This document shows positions 9,484 through 17,947 of a stretch of DNA of 64,000 nucleotides, piece after piece. The stretch comes from Salinivirga cyanobacteriivorans. Its GTDB lineage: Bacteria > Bacteroidota > Bacteroidia > Bacteroidales > Salinivirgaceae. The notes beneath the pieces are model-generated. The model was not told the DNA's origin and made no database searches. It was given only the letters and a program-made list of their open reading frames with translations. A program made the translations under genes and the position numbers. Each line of letters starts with the position of its first letter. The first letter of the stretch is position 1. Location of the stretch: contig NZ_CP013118.1 of assembly GCF_001443605.1 (NCBI RefSeq), forward strand, positions 1,147,075-1,211,074, written 5' to 3'.

Positions 9484-9918
9484 ATGGCTTATGTAAAAAT
9501 CTGGGTTCATATTGTATAAACTACCAAAAACAGAGAACCTGTATTAACTAACCCCAAGAGAAAATTATTATTTTCTCATATGAGAGAAAACGCCAGATTA
9601 AAAGGGATATATCTTGATTTTATTGGTGGTTATTTGGAACACATTCATTGCCTGATTAGCCTAAACTCGGATCAGACTATAGCGAAAACCGTTCAATTAA
9701 TAAAAGGTGAATCAGCATATTGGTTTAATCGTAATCTAAAAGAAGGGAAAAAACTTGAGTGGCAAGATGAATATTTTGCTGTATCGGTGAGTGAATCTGT
9801 TGTAAGTACTGTAAGGTCATACATAAAAAATCAAGAGCAACATCATAAGAAAAAGACCTTTCAGGAAGAATATGATGAAATTATGCAAAAATTTGGTTTT
9901 TCTAAGTTTCCCGGCTAA
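9484..9918 (+). pseudogene. REP-associated tyrosine transposase (Y1, IS200-like), interrupted
   Basis: Starting at the ATG at 9484 the reading is MAYVKIWVHIV, then a TAA stop (9517-9519), then TTKNREPVLTNPKRK and on in the same frame to 9918. Y1 transposases of this family normally read through here, usually with Trp or Phe, and are about 145-150 residues, which fits 9484-9918 exactly. The HUH motif is EHIHCLIS and the likely catalytic Tyr lies in VRSYIKNQEQH. The stop makes it a pseudogene unless translation restarts at the internal ATG (9580, 112 residues). It sits between palindromic REP-like units, the usual setting for a RAYT. Confidence 0.8.
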
Positions 9919-10079
9919 AGCCTTGCAGGTTTTGAGAGTTGCTGAAGTCCACGCCATGAATGGCGTGGTAAGTTATATCTTAAGCAAGGTTTAACTACAG
10001 AAATTAAGGATCTAACTTGTACCGCCATTCATGGCGGTGACAAGAAAGGCGCTTGCTAAATACGGCTTTAGCCCGGAAT
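9908..10079. repeat. REP-like twin-hairpin unit B
   Basis: Complete unit directly after the transposase relic, starting CCCGGCTAAAGCC and ending GGCTTTAGCCCGG, so it is itself bounded by inverted arms. Inside are CCACGCCAT-GA-ATGGCGTGG (about 9949-9968) and CCGCCAT-TC-ATGGCGG (about 10022-10037), separated by about 53 bases. The first bases overlap the end of the transposase frame. Confidence 0.7.
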
Positions 10080-10091
10080 ATTTTATTATAC

Positions 10092-10263
10092 AAAATACAG
10101 CTACCCGGCTAAAGCTTTGCAGGTTTTGGTTTCTGTCGAAGTCCACGGGGCGTGGTAAGTTATATCTTAAGCAAACCTTAACTACAGAAAACAAGGATCT
10201 AACTTGCGCCGCCATTCATGGCGGTGACAAGAAAGGCGCTTGCTAAATAGGGCTTTAGCCCGG
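10092..10263. repeat. REP-like twin-hairpin unit C
   Basis: Second complete unit with the same plan as unit B: CCCGGCTAAAGC at the left, GGCTTTAGCCCGG at the right. The left hairpin has decayed to CCACGGGGCGTGG, while the right hairpin CCGCCAT-TC-ATGGCGG is intact (about 10209-10224). A truncated fourth unit follows at 10289-10352. Confidence 0.7.
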
Positions 10264-10288
10264 AATGCTTTTTTATACAAAATACAGT

Positions 10289-10352
10289 TACCCAGCTAAA
10301 GCCTTGCAGGTTTTCGGGGTAGTCGAAGCCCAGGACATGAATGGCGTGGTAA
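10289..10352. repeat. REP-like unit D, truncated
   Basis: Starts ACCCAGCTAAAGCCTTGCAGG and continues to a degraded left hairpin (ACATGAATGGCGTGG); the right half is missing. Confidence 0.5.
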
Positions 10353-10541
10353 CCCAGGTAAATCATGCTTAAAAAAAACTAGCCTTTTAGGGCTTGTCAA
10401 AATGCCAAAGCAATTCACAAACCCAAAAATTCATTACCAACCGGGGAAACAAGCTTTACAATGTGCCATGCAGGCGTGAAAAATCTTAAACAATCCACCC
10501 TGGCACATGTTATACTTTATGAACACCAAAAAATTAAAAAA

Positions 10542-10988
10542 ATGAATATGTATTTAAAAATCTTAGCACTAATAACCGTAGTATTATTTGCAACAGCATG
10601 CAATAATGGTCAAAACACCAAGGAAAAGAAGGAAGCTGACAAAGAGCAGGCAATCAAAGAAGATATGACTGCATTGAAAGATGAATTCAAAGGTGTAGGC
10701 GATGCCATTGGTGACCTGTTTAAAAACGAGCAGGATAACTTTAAGGAATCTGCTAATGAAGTATTAAGTGATATTGAGCGGAAAATTGATAAAACAGAAG
10801 CGAAGTTGAGCGACAATGAGAAAGACTCAAAATTAAAAAATCAGCTCATGAAGCTTCGTGAAAAATCAGATGAGCTTGAGTCGAAAATCAATGAAATGGA
10901 TGATTCCGCAGAGGAACAATGGGCTCAAACCAAAGATGATGTTGAGAAAAAGTTCAATGAACTTAAAAAAGAAATTGAAAACCTATAG
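10542..10988 (+). CDS. Small coiled-coil lipoprotein, unknown function
   Basis: 148 residues from the ATG at 10542; the frame is open further upstream, but the lipoprotein signal fixes this start. The N-terminus is MNMYLKILALITVVLFATAC, a clear lipobox ending at Cys20. The remainder is charged (Lys, Glu, Asp) and almost all predicted helix, with heptad-like spacing that suggests a long coiled coil exposed at the envelope. I do not recognise a named family. It is followed by a hairpin terminator at 11033-11063 and stands alone between the REP cluster and the hydroxyproline module. Confidence 0.7.
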   Translation: MNMYLKILALITVVLFATACNNGQNTKEKKEADKEQAIKEDMTALKDEFKGVGDAIGDLFKNEQDNFKESANEVLSDIERKIDKTEAKLSDNEKDSKLKNQLMKLREKSDELESKINEMDDSAEEQWAQTKDDVEKKFNELKKEIENL

Positions 10989-11032
10989 ACTTAAGTATGA
11001 TAATTAATTAAGTCACACAACTTACATTGCAA

Positions 11033-11063
11033 AAGAGCCGGTGGAATTAACCAACCGGCTCTT
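11033..11063 (+). terminator. Hairpin terminator
   Basis: AAGAGCCGGT pairs with ACCGGCTCTT around an 11-base loop, 44 bases after the lipoprotein stop codon. The T-tract is weak. Confidence 0.6.
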
Positions 11064-11112
11064 AATGTTTACAATAGCGAAAAAAGTCATTTTTTTAGAT
11101 TAAAAAAAGCAT

Positions 11113-11120
11113 TATATTTG
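11113..11120 (+). promoter_or_regulatory. Candidate -7 box TATATTTG
   Basis: Exact match to TAnnTTTG, 148 bases upstream of the activase start at 11269 and downstream of the preceding terminator. It would drive the hydroxyproline module from a fairly long leader. Confidence 0.4.
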
Positions 11121-11268
11121 ACTTATGTCTGTATTTATCTACAATAAGCTCTCTCATGAAATAGGCAAATGTCTGTTTGAATGCTGGATTTGCTGATTCC
11201 CCGCGTATTTACATTTCTAACTCACCCGTGTTTTTAAAGCCATTTATTAATCATCCATTTAACAGACA

Positions 11269-12063
11269 ATGGAAGGAATCATATTTGATATCAAACATTT
11301 TGCTGTGCACGACGGGCCAGGAATCAGGCAAACTATTTTCTTCAAAGGTTGCCCTATGAGTTGTTGGTGGTGCCATAATCCGGAGAGCCAGAATCCGGCG
11401 CCGGAAAAGTGCATAAAAACCAATAAACTTGGAGATCAGCGTTTCTCAAAAGAGCAACAAATCGGTTACAAAATTGAAACCAAGGAGCTGATGGAAACCA
11501 TCCTTGGCGACCAGGTTTTTTTTGAAGAATCTAATGGAGGTGTAACTTTTTCAGGAGGAGAACCGCTAATGCAACCTGCATTCCTGGAAGAAATACTGAA
11601 ACAATGCAGCAAAGATAATATCCATACAGCACTCGATACGACAGGATACACCAACAGTTCAAGGTTTAAATCTATAGCTGAAAAAGTGGATTTATTCCTC
11701 TATGATTTGAAATTGATAGATGACAAACAGCATTTGGAATATACAGGAGTACCTGTTAAACCTGTATTAGACAACCTGAAATGGCTTGATAAAAATGGAA
11801 TAAACACGCGGCTCCGATTTCCGGTTATACCCGGGATAACCGATACAGCAGAAAACATTCTTGCCGTGCTTGAATTAATGAGTTCTTTTAAGTCGATAAA
11901 GCACATCGATTTGCTGCCCTACCACAATATTTCAAACAGCAAATACGAACGATTCCGTAAAATGAATCGCATGGGCGACACACAGGCGATGGATGAAAAA
12001 GAACTGGCACCACTCAAAGCACAATTTGAGCAAACAGGTTTTTCTGTCACTATTGGGGGATAA
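11269..12063 (+). CDS. Glycyl radical enzyme activase (radical SAM), partner of HypD
   Basis: 264 residues. The radical SAM motif CxxxCxxC is CPMSCWWC near residue 28, preceded by HDGPGIRQTIFFKG as in pyruvate formate-lyase activases; the SAM-binding GGE is FSGGEPLMQP near residue 92. It abstracts a hydrogen from a glycine of its partner to create the glycyl radical. The ferredoxin-like insert with extra cysteines seen in many larger activases is absent, which suits the short length. The gene lies 49 bases before the hydroxyproline dehydratase, so that enzyme is its presumed target. Assignment as an activase is strong; the partner follows from adjacency. Confidence 0.92.
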   Translation: MEGIIFDIKHFAVHDGPGIRQTIFFKGCPMSCWWCHNPESQNPAPEKCIKTNKLGDQRFSKEQQIGYKIETKELMETILGDQVFFEESNGGVTFSGGEPLMQPAFLEEILKQCSKDNIHTALDTTGYTNSSRFKSIAEKVDLFLYDLKLIDDKQHLEYTGVPVKPVLDNLKWLDKNGINTRLRFPVIPGITDTAENILAVLELMSSFKSIKHIDLLPYHNISNSKYERFRKMNRMGDTQAMDEKELAPLKAQFEQTGFSVTIGG

Positions 12064-12112
12064 TACCTTCAATACAAATGCAATTTCATACTTCAATCAA
12101 AACCAGCACAAC

Positions 12113-14476
12113 ATGACACCCAGAATATCAGAACTACGCACACAAAGTCTCGAAGCCGAGAATCGCCTCTCTGGCGAACGTGCCCAACTTATAACCAGGT
12201 TCTATAAAGAGATGGAAGGCATAGACCTCCCAGCCCCTATAAAAAGAGCACGGGCCTTTAAGTACCTGCTTACTCACAAAGCTATATGCATTAACGAAAA
12301 TGAACTTATTGTGGGAGAACGTGGGCCAGCTCCAAAGGCTACACCAACCTATCCTGAAGTTAGTCTGCACTCATTACAGGACCTGGATATTTTGCATAAC
12401 CGGCCCAAAGTAGGCTTTACGATTGATGCTGAAACCCGAGAATTATATGAAAATGAGATTATCCCGTATTGGAAAGGGCGTTCAATGCGCGATAAAATTT
12501 TCGGCAGACTCCCTGAAAACTGGCATAGCGCATATGAAGCAGGCATTTTCACCGAATTTCAGGAGCAAAGAGCGCCCGGGCACACTGTAGCCGGGAAGAA
12601 AATTTTCCAAAAAGGCCTTCTTGAGCTAAAGGAAGAAATAGCAGAAACATTAGATCAGCTGGACATCAAAGGCAACCCGGCCGACATTCATAAAAAACAT
12701 GAGTTGGAGGCCATGAATATTGCAGCTGATGCCATTATTATGTATGCACACCGCCATGCCACCAAAATTGAAGAACTCATAACCACCACCCATGACGAAA
12801 ACAGAAAGAAAGAGCTCAGACATATGGCCGATATCTGCCGCAAAGTACCGGCCAATGCTCCGGAAACTTTTCACGAAATGCTTCAACACTATTGGTTCAT
12901 CCACCTGGGCGTAATTACAGAAGTAAACCCATGGGATTCGTTTAACCCCGGAAGATTAGACCAACATCTTTACCCACTCTACCAGCAAGAAATAAGCAAC
13001 CAAACCTTAACCGATAGTGACGCCAAAGAATTACTGGAAGCATTTTGGGTGAAATTTAACAACCACCCTTCACCGCCCAAAATGGGTGTTACTGCTGAGG
13101 AGAGCAACACTTACACAGACTTTGCCCTTATCAACCTGGGCGGCTTAAAACCCAATGGCACCGACGCTGTAAATGAACTTTCTTACCTGATGCTGGATGT
13201 GATAGAAGAAATGCGCATATTGCAACCCAGCTCCATGGTGCAAGTAAGCAAGAAAAATCCCGATAAATTCATTCACCGGGCTCTGCACATATCCAAAACC
13301 GGCTTCGGCCAGCCCTCCATTTTTAACACCGATGCCATCATCAAAGAGCTGCTCAACCAGGGCAAAGACATTGTTGATGCGCGCAATGGTGGCGCCAGCG
13401 GATGCGTTGAAACCGGAGCGTTTGGTACGGAGAGTTACATTCTTACGGGTTATTTCAATCTCAACAAAATTCTTGAAGTAACGCTGCACAATGGCATTGA
13501 TCCGCGAACAGGCAAAAAAATTGGCATTGAAACCGGCAATCCGACTCAGTTTGACAGCATGGACCAATTGATGGAAGCTTACAAAAAACAATTGGAGTTC
13601 TTCGCTAATGTGAAGATTGAAGGCAACCTGATCTTTGAAAAAGCTTATGCAGAGGAACTATCCGTGCCTTTTCTTTCTCTCATAATTGAAGATTGCATAT
13701 CAAACGGAACAGATTACAATGCCGGCGGAGCACGCTACAACACATCCTATGTGCAGGGTGTGGGACTGGGCAGTATCACAGATAACCTGGCGAGCATCAA
13801 TCATAACGTTTTCAGTGAGAAAAACATAGGCATGAAGGAATTGATCAAAGCCATTGATAGCAATTTTGAAGGTTTTGAGGAACTGCGCTATCAGTTCATT
13901 TATGAAACACCCAAGTACGGCAATGATGACGACCAGGCCGATCAATTTACCACACAGGTTTTTGAGATGTTTCATGATGCCATCAACGGACGCCCCACAC
14001 ATCGGGGTGGTGTGTTTCGCATCAACATGTTGCCCACCACGAGTCACGTTTACTTTGGCAGCGTTATTGGCGCCATGCCCGATGGCCGCAAAGCTGGCGA
14101 ACCATTGTCAGAAGGCATCAGTCCGGTGCAGGGAGCCGACAAAAAAGGACCAACTGCAGTATTGAAATCGGCAGCCAAAATTGACCACATTAAAACCGGC
14201 GGAACATTGCTCAACCAGAAATTCGCTCCCTCCTTTTTCAAGGATGAAACCTCGATAGCCAAGTTGGGATATCTCATACGAAGTTATTTCCGGATGGACG
14301 GACACCACATACAGTTCAATGTGGTCAGTGCCGACACCCTCCGCGAGGCGCAAAAGCATCCGGAAAAATATACCGATCTCATTGTGAGAGTTGCCGGGTA
14401 TAGCGACTATTTCAATGACCTGGGTGAAGCACTCCAAAATGAAATTATTCGCAGAACCGCCCATGAAGAGGCTTAG
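12113..14476 (+). CDS. hypD: trans-4-hydroxy-L-proline dehydratase (glycyl radical enzyme)
   Basis: 787 residues from the ATG at 12113, giving the usual family start (MTPRISELRTQSLEAE). The active site is ASGCVETGAFG with Cys431 and Glu433; the glycyl radical loop is VRVAGYSDYF with Gly762; Asp275 lies in NPWDSFNPGR. These are each three residues from Cys434, Glu436, Gly765 and Asp278 as I recall them for Clostridioides difficile HypD (789 residues). The enzyme removes water from trans-4-hydroxyproline to give pyrroline-5-carboxylate, which ProC reduces to proline (proC is not in this window). The radical is oxygen sensitive. Other GREs with the GCVE motif (diol or glycerol dehydratases, CutC) usually continue GCVEP, so HypD fits better. 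Confidence 0.9.
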   Translation: MTPRISELRTQSLEAENRLSGERAQLITRFYKEMEGIDLPAPIKRARAFKYLLTHKAICINENELIVGERGPAPKATPTYPEVSLHSLQDLDILHNRPKVGFTIDAETRELYENEIIPYWKGRSMRDKIFGRLPENWHSAYEAGIFTEFQEQRAPGHTVAGKKIFQKGLLELKEEIAETLDQLDIKGNPADIHKKHELEAMNIAADAIIMYAHRHATKIEELITTTHDENRKKELRHMADICRKVPANAPETFHEMLQHYWFIHLGVITEVNPWDSFNPGRLDQHLYPLYQQEISNQTLTDSDAKELLEAFWVKFNNHPSPPKMGVTAEESNTYTDFALINLGGLKPNGTDAVNELSYLMLDVIEEMRILQPSSMVQVSKKNPDKFIHRALHISKTGFGQPSIFNTDAIIKELLNQGKDIVDARNGGASGCVETGAFGTESYILTGYFNLNKILEVTLHNGIDPRTGKKIGIETGNPTQFDSMDQLMEAYKKQLEFFANVKIEGNLIFEKAYAEELSVPFLSLIIEDCISNGTDYNAGGARYNTSYVQGVGLGSITDNLASINHNVFSEKNIGMKELIKAIDSNFEGFEELRYQFIYETPKYGNDDDQADQFTTQVFEMFHDAINGRPTHRGGVFRINMLPTTSHVYFGSVIGAMPDGRKAGEPLSEGISPVQGADKKGPTAVLKSAAKIDHIKTGGTLLNQKFAPSFFKDETSIAKLGYLIRSYFRMDGHHIQFNVVSADTLREAQKHPEKYTDLIVRVAGYSDYFNDLGEALQNEIIRRTAHEEA

Positions 14477-14522
14477 CCGCATCAAGACAAATTCTAGTAA
14501 AACAATAAAAAAACCACAGATC

Positions 14523-15917
14523 ATGTTTCCAAAAACAACCTATATTAATAGACGTAATGAACTAAAAAAACAATTTAAAACCGGCCTGCTTTTATTTCCC
14601 GGAAACGAAGAAAGTGCCATGAACTATGCCGACAATACCTACCACTTCAGGCAAGACAGTTCATTTCTGTACTACTTCGGGCTCGACTTTCCCGGTTTAA
14701 CAGGCATTATTGACCTTGACAACAACAAAGACTGGATTTTCGGTGACGACCTTACCATTGACCACATCGTGTGGATGGGGTCACAACCAACAATTGCAGA
14801 AAGAAGCCAAAAGGCAGGAATCGAGCACACTGGAAGTCAAAAAGAGCTATTGAACCTGCTTGGTGATGCAAAAAAACGAAAGCAGCCCATTCATTTCCTG
14901 CCAACCTACCGCCCGGAGCATCAAATAAAACTGTACAACTGGCTCGGCATTCCGGTAAATCAAACCAATGATTTTGCATCAAAAGAAATGATTGTAGCCG
15001 TATCGGACCAGCGCAACATAAAATCTGAGGAAGAAATTGCTGAAATTGAAAAAGCCGTAGACATCACCACAGAAATGCACCAGGCCGCTATGCGATTTGC
15101 CCGCCCCGGCATGAAAGAAGCTCAGGTAACAGCTAAAGTGCACGAGGTAGCATTGGCACACGGAGGAAACATCTCCTTTCCCATTATTGCAACTATAAAT
15201 GGCCAAACGCTGCACAACCATTACCACGGGAATACCATCAGCGAAGGTGATCTTTTCTTGCTAGATGCCGGAGCCGAAACGCCATTGCATTACGCAGGAG
15301 ATATGTCCAGCACTTTCCCGGTATCTCAAAAATTCACTGACAAGCAAAAGGAGATTTACCAAATCACCCTTGATGCCCACAATGCAGCCATCGAAGCCTG
15401 CAAGCCCGGCACAGCTTACAAAGAAGTACACCTCACAGCAGCCCGCCACATTTTCGACGGTCTTAAGGCACTTGGGTTTGTAAAAGGCAACACAAAAGAA
15501 GCTGTGCAAGCCGGAGCGCATGCGCTTTTCTTCCCCTGCGGCACAGGTCACCTGATGGGGCTAGATGTGCACGATATGGAAAATTTCGGAGAAGAAATTG
15601 TTGGATATGCCGGTGAGCCTAAAAGCACACTTTTTGGTTTAAAATCGCTGCGCCTTGCCAGGCCCCTCCAACCCGGCTTTGTGTTCACCATCGAACCAGG
15701 GATCTATTTCATCCCGGAATTGATTGATCTGTGGAAATCTGAAAAACGATTTACCGAGTTCATTAACTACGATAAAGTAGAGACCTATAAAGATTTTGGT
15801 GGTATACGAAACGAAGAAGATATTTTGATTACCACCGAAGGCAACCGCATTTTAGGTAAGCCACTGGCTAAAAGCATTGAAGATGTGGAGGCTGAGCGAA
15901 TGAAAGCCTGGAAGTAA
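14523..15917 (+). CDS. Xaa-Pro aminopeptidase / prolidase-like (M24B)
   Basis: 464 residues from the ATG at 14523. An N-terminal aminopeptidase P domain (YFGLDFPGLTGIIDLD) is followed by a pita-bread M24 domain. Metal ligands can be assigned: Asp in LLDAGAE, Asp in HYAGDMSSTFP, His in GTGHLMGLDVHD, Glu in FTIEPGIYF and Glu in GGIRNEEDILIT. The enzyme cleaves bonds before proline or hydroxyproline. No signal peptide, so it is cytoplasmic. It lies 46 bases after hypD, so it plausibly feeds proline and hydroxyproline from collagen-like peptides into the pathway. Exact specificity (aminopeptidase P or dipeptidase) is not settled by sequence alone. Confidence 0.9.
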   Translation: MFPKTTYINRRNELKKQFKTGLLLFPGNEESAMNYADNTYHFRQDSSFLYYFGLDFPGLTGIIDLDNNKDWIFGDDLTIDHIVWMGSQPTIAERSQKAGIEHTGSQKELLNLLGDAKKRKQPIHFLPTYRPEHQIKLYNWLGIPVNQTNDFASKEMIVAVSDQRNIKSEEEIAEIEKAVDITTEMHQAAMRFARPGMKEAQVTAKVHEVALAHGGNISFPIIATINGQTLHNHYHGNTISEGDLFLLDAGAETPLHYAGDMSSTFPVSQKFTDKQKEIYQITLDAHNAAIEACKPGTAYKEVHLTAARHIFDGLKALGFVKGNTKEAVQAGAHALFFPCGTGHLMGLDVHDMENFGEEIVGYAGEPKSTLFGLKSLRLARPLQPGFVFTIEPGIYFIPELIDLWKSEKRFTEFINYDKVETYKDFGGIRNEEDILITTEGNRILGKPLAKSIEDVEAERMKAWK

Positions 15918-15973
15918 CGCATTCAACTTATAAAAATATTGTTATTTTGCATGTCAAAAGAAAACCTATTATT

Positions 15974-17608
15974 ATGAAGAACTTTATCCGATTACTCACC
16001 ATCAGTTTTTTGCTATTCAGCATTCAAAGCCACGCATGTACCATCATCGCCGTGGGCAAAAAAGCCTCTAAAGATGGCTCCAACATTATTTCACACTCCG
16101 ATGCCGGACCCGATTCCCGCATCTTTGTAGTACCGGCCATGACCTTTGAAGAGGGAGCCAAAGCACCAGTTTATTGGGGCATTCAGGATGCCACACTGCC
16201 ACTGGATAAAGATGGTGAAATACTTGGTTACATTCCACAAATTCGTCAAACCTACAAATACTTCCACTCTGCCTATTCGCAGGTAAACGAATACCAACTG
16301 GGCATTGCCGAGAGTACTACAGCACAGCGTGACGAACTGATTTGCACCCGTAAAAACGGTGAGCAGATCATGACCATTGAGCAGGCTCAGATTTTCGCAT
16401 TGCAACGCCACAAAACAGCACGCGAAGCTGTAAAATTTATTGGTGAACTAATGACCAAATATGGATTCCTGCCCAGCAGTGGTCCAGGGTCAGAAACTTT
16501 GGTTATAGCCGATAAAGATGAAATCTGGGTACTGGAGATTTTCGGCGTAGGTGCAGGTTGGACACGCGACAGTGGCAAACCCGGAGCCATTTGGGCTGCT
16601 CAGCGACTACCAGAAGATCAGGCCACCATGGTACCTAACTGGTCTATTATCAAACAAATCGATGAAGACGATAAAGACAACTTCATGGTTTCAGATAATT
16701 ACAAACAAGAAGCCATTGATCGCGGTTGGTACAACCCGGAATCGGGCAAACTATTTATCTGGCAGGAAGCTTATGCTCCCCTACCCGCAGAATATGCCAC
16801 GGGACGCTTTTGGTTGTTTCACCAAACCTTTGCACCGAACCTCAAAAACTGGCCCGACCGCTCAGTTGAAAACAATTACTACAAGGGTATGCAACCCTAT
16901 TTCCAGACCGTAGAACCGGTTTCTTATTACCCGTTTTCCATACAGCCCGAAAAGAAAATGTCGGTACAGGATGTCATCTCATTCCAGCGTTCTACCTTCG
17001 AGGGCACTATTTACGACATGACGCTTTACCCACAATGGATGGTTCCGGATGGCGAAGGCAGCATGGTTCAGAGTCCTATGGCTACGCCGTTCCCCGATAG
17101 TGAGATGCGCAAAGCAATGGAAATTACATACCGTCGCCCGGTAGCACGTCACCGCGGTCATTACGGCATGGTACTGCAAATACGCGATTGGCTGCCTGAT
17201 GAAATTGGCGGTGTGTATTGGGTTTATCTTGACAATCCCTATTTCTGTCCCTACATCCCGATTTACACAGGCAATCTCTCTGTTGATGAATCTTACAAAA
17301 CATACGATCCCGAAGCATACAGTGAGAAATCGGCGCGTTGGGCGTACGATTTCGTGGGCAACCTATGTCGGCTGCGTTTCCAGCCCATGTCAAAAGACGT
17401 GATAGCCAAACGAGATCCGTTTGAGCAAAACATTTTCGACAAACAAGCTGAAATAGAGAAAGAAGCGCTTAAACTGCATAAGAAGAAACCTGAAAAAGCC
17501 CAGGAGTTCTTAACCGAATACACCAATGGGCTCATGCAAGAAGCGACACAAATGTACATTGAGTTGCGTAACCAATTGATTACGGATTACACGAATAATC
17601 ATGAATAG
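15974..17608 (+). CDS. Peptidase family C69 (dipeptidase A-like), exported
   Basis: 544 residues from the ATG at 15974. A signal peptide (IRLLTISFLLFSIQSHA) is followed directly by Cys22 in ACTIIAVGKKASKDGS, the start of the C69 N-terminal-nucleophile fold: cleavage after Ala21 would leave Cys22 as the free N-terminal catalytic residue. Conserved blocks include ISHSDAGPDSRIF and EIFGVGAGWTRDSGKPGA. Family members are dipeptidases of broad specificity. It is the last gene of the hydroxyproline module, 56 bases after the M24 gene, and may supply dipeptides from outside the cytoplasm. A hairpin follows at 17615-17647. Confidence 0.87.
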   Translation: MKNFIRLLTISFLLFSIQSHACTIIAVGKKASKDGSNIISHSDAGPDSRIFVVPAMTFEEGAKAPVYWGIQDATLPLDKDGEILGYIPQIRQTYKYFHSAYSQVNEYQLGIAESTTAQRDELICTRKNGEQIMTIEQAQIFALQRHKTAREAVKFIGELMTKYGFLPSSGPGSETLVIADKDEIWVLEIFGVGAGWTRDSGKPGAIWAAQRLPEDQATMVPNWSIIKQIDEDDKDNFMVSDNYKQEAIDRGWYNPESGKLFIWQEAYAPLPAEYATGRFWLFHQTFAPNLKNWPDRSVENNYYKGMQPYFQTVEPVSYYPFSIQPEKKMSVQDVISFQRSTFEGTIYDMTLYPQWMVPDGEGSMVQSPMATPFPDSEMRKAMEITYRRPVARHRGHYGMVLQIRDWLPDEIGGVYWVYLDNPYFCPYIPIYTGNLSVDESYKTYDPEAYSEKSARWAYDFVGNLCRLRFQPMSKDVIAKRDPFEQNIFDKQAEIEKEALKLHKKKPEKAQEFLTEYTNGLMQEATQMYIELRNQLITDYTNNHE

Positions 17609-17614
17609 ATGCCC

Positions 17615-17647
17615 AGCCCAAGCCTGCATATGAAGCACGCCTGGGCT
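17615..17647 (+). terminator. Hairpin after the C69 peptidase gene
   Basis: AGCCCA pairs with TGGGCT across a loop that contains a smaller GC/GC pairing; a short pyrimidine tract (TTTCCT) follows. Probable end of the hydroxyproline module transcript. Confidence 0.5.
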
Positions 17648-17693
17648 TTCCTGTAAAAACCAAAAATCAAGGACGTGTAATGGCGGTCTCCGG

Positions 17694-17715
17694 CCACCCC
17701 AAATAACTGGGGTGG
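17694..17715. repeat. Short hairpin CCACCCCA / TGGGGTGG
   Basis: Eight-base perfect stem with a six-base loop in the gap between the C69 gene and the IS21 element. It has no T-tract; could be REP-derived or a weak terminator. Confidence 0.4.
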
Positions 17716-17752
17716 TATAATGAAATAATGACAGAATACACAGAGGCAATCA

Positions 17753-17783
17753 GTGAGGGTTTCGCTCAAAGCGAAGCCCTCAC
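17753..17783. repeat. REP-like hairpin, family shared with 62404-62438
   Basis: GTGAGGG, one mismatch, TTCGCT, loop CAA, AGCGAA, one mismatch, CCCTCAC. The hairpin at 62404-62438, between the CRISPR array and cas2, has the same plan and almost the same bases (GCGAGGG, TTCGCT, AGCGAA, CCCTCGC). This points to a dispersed REP family. Confidence 0.65.
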
Positions 17784-17947
17784 TTCTTTTCTCCAGACTC
17801 TTACAAGAATTCTGTCAATGGTAGAACTAAAAATTTTTAAATGTAATTAGAAAATTTGCACCAACAAATTTTCGCAATTGAAAATCATCACTTGCGAAAA
17901 TAAAAATAGCCTTCATCTTTAAGTTGCAAAACACAAAAAAGAAGGCT

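Noticed and set aside
13145-14047. Several antisense open frames within hypD
   Set aside because: All lie opposite strongly conserved glycyl-radical enzyme sequence and show no protein-like features.
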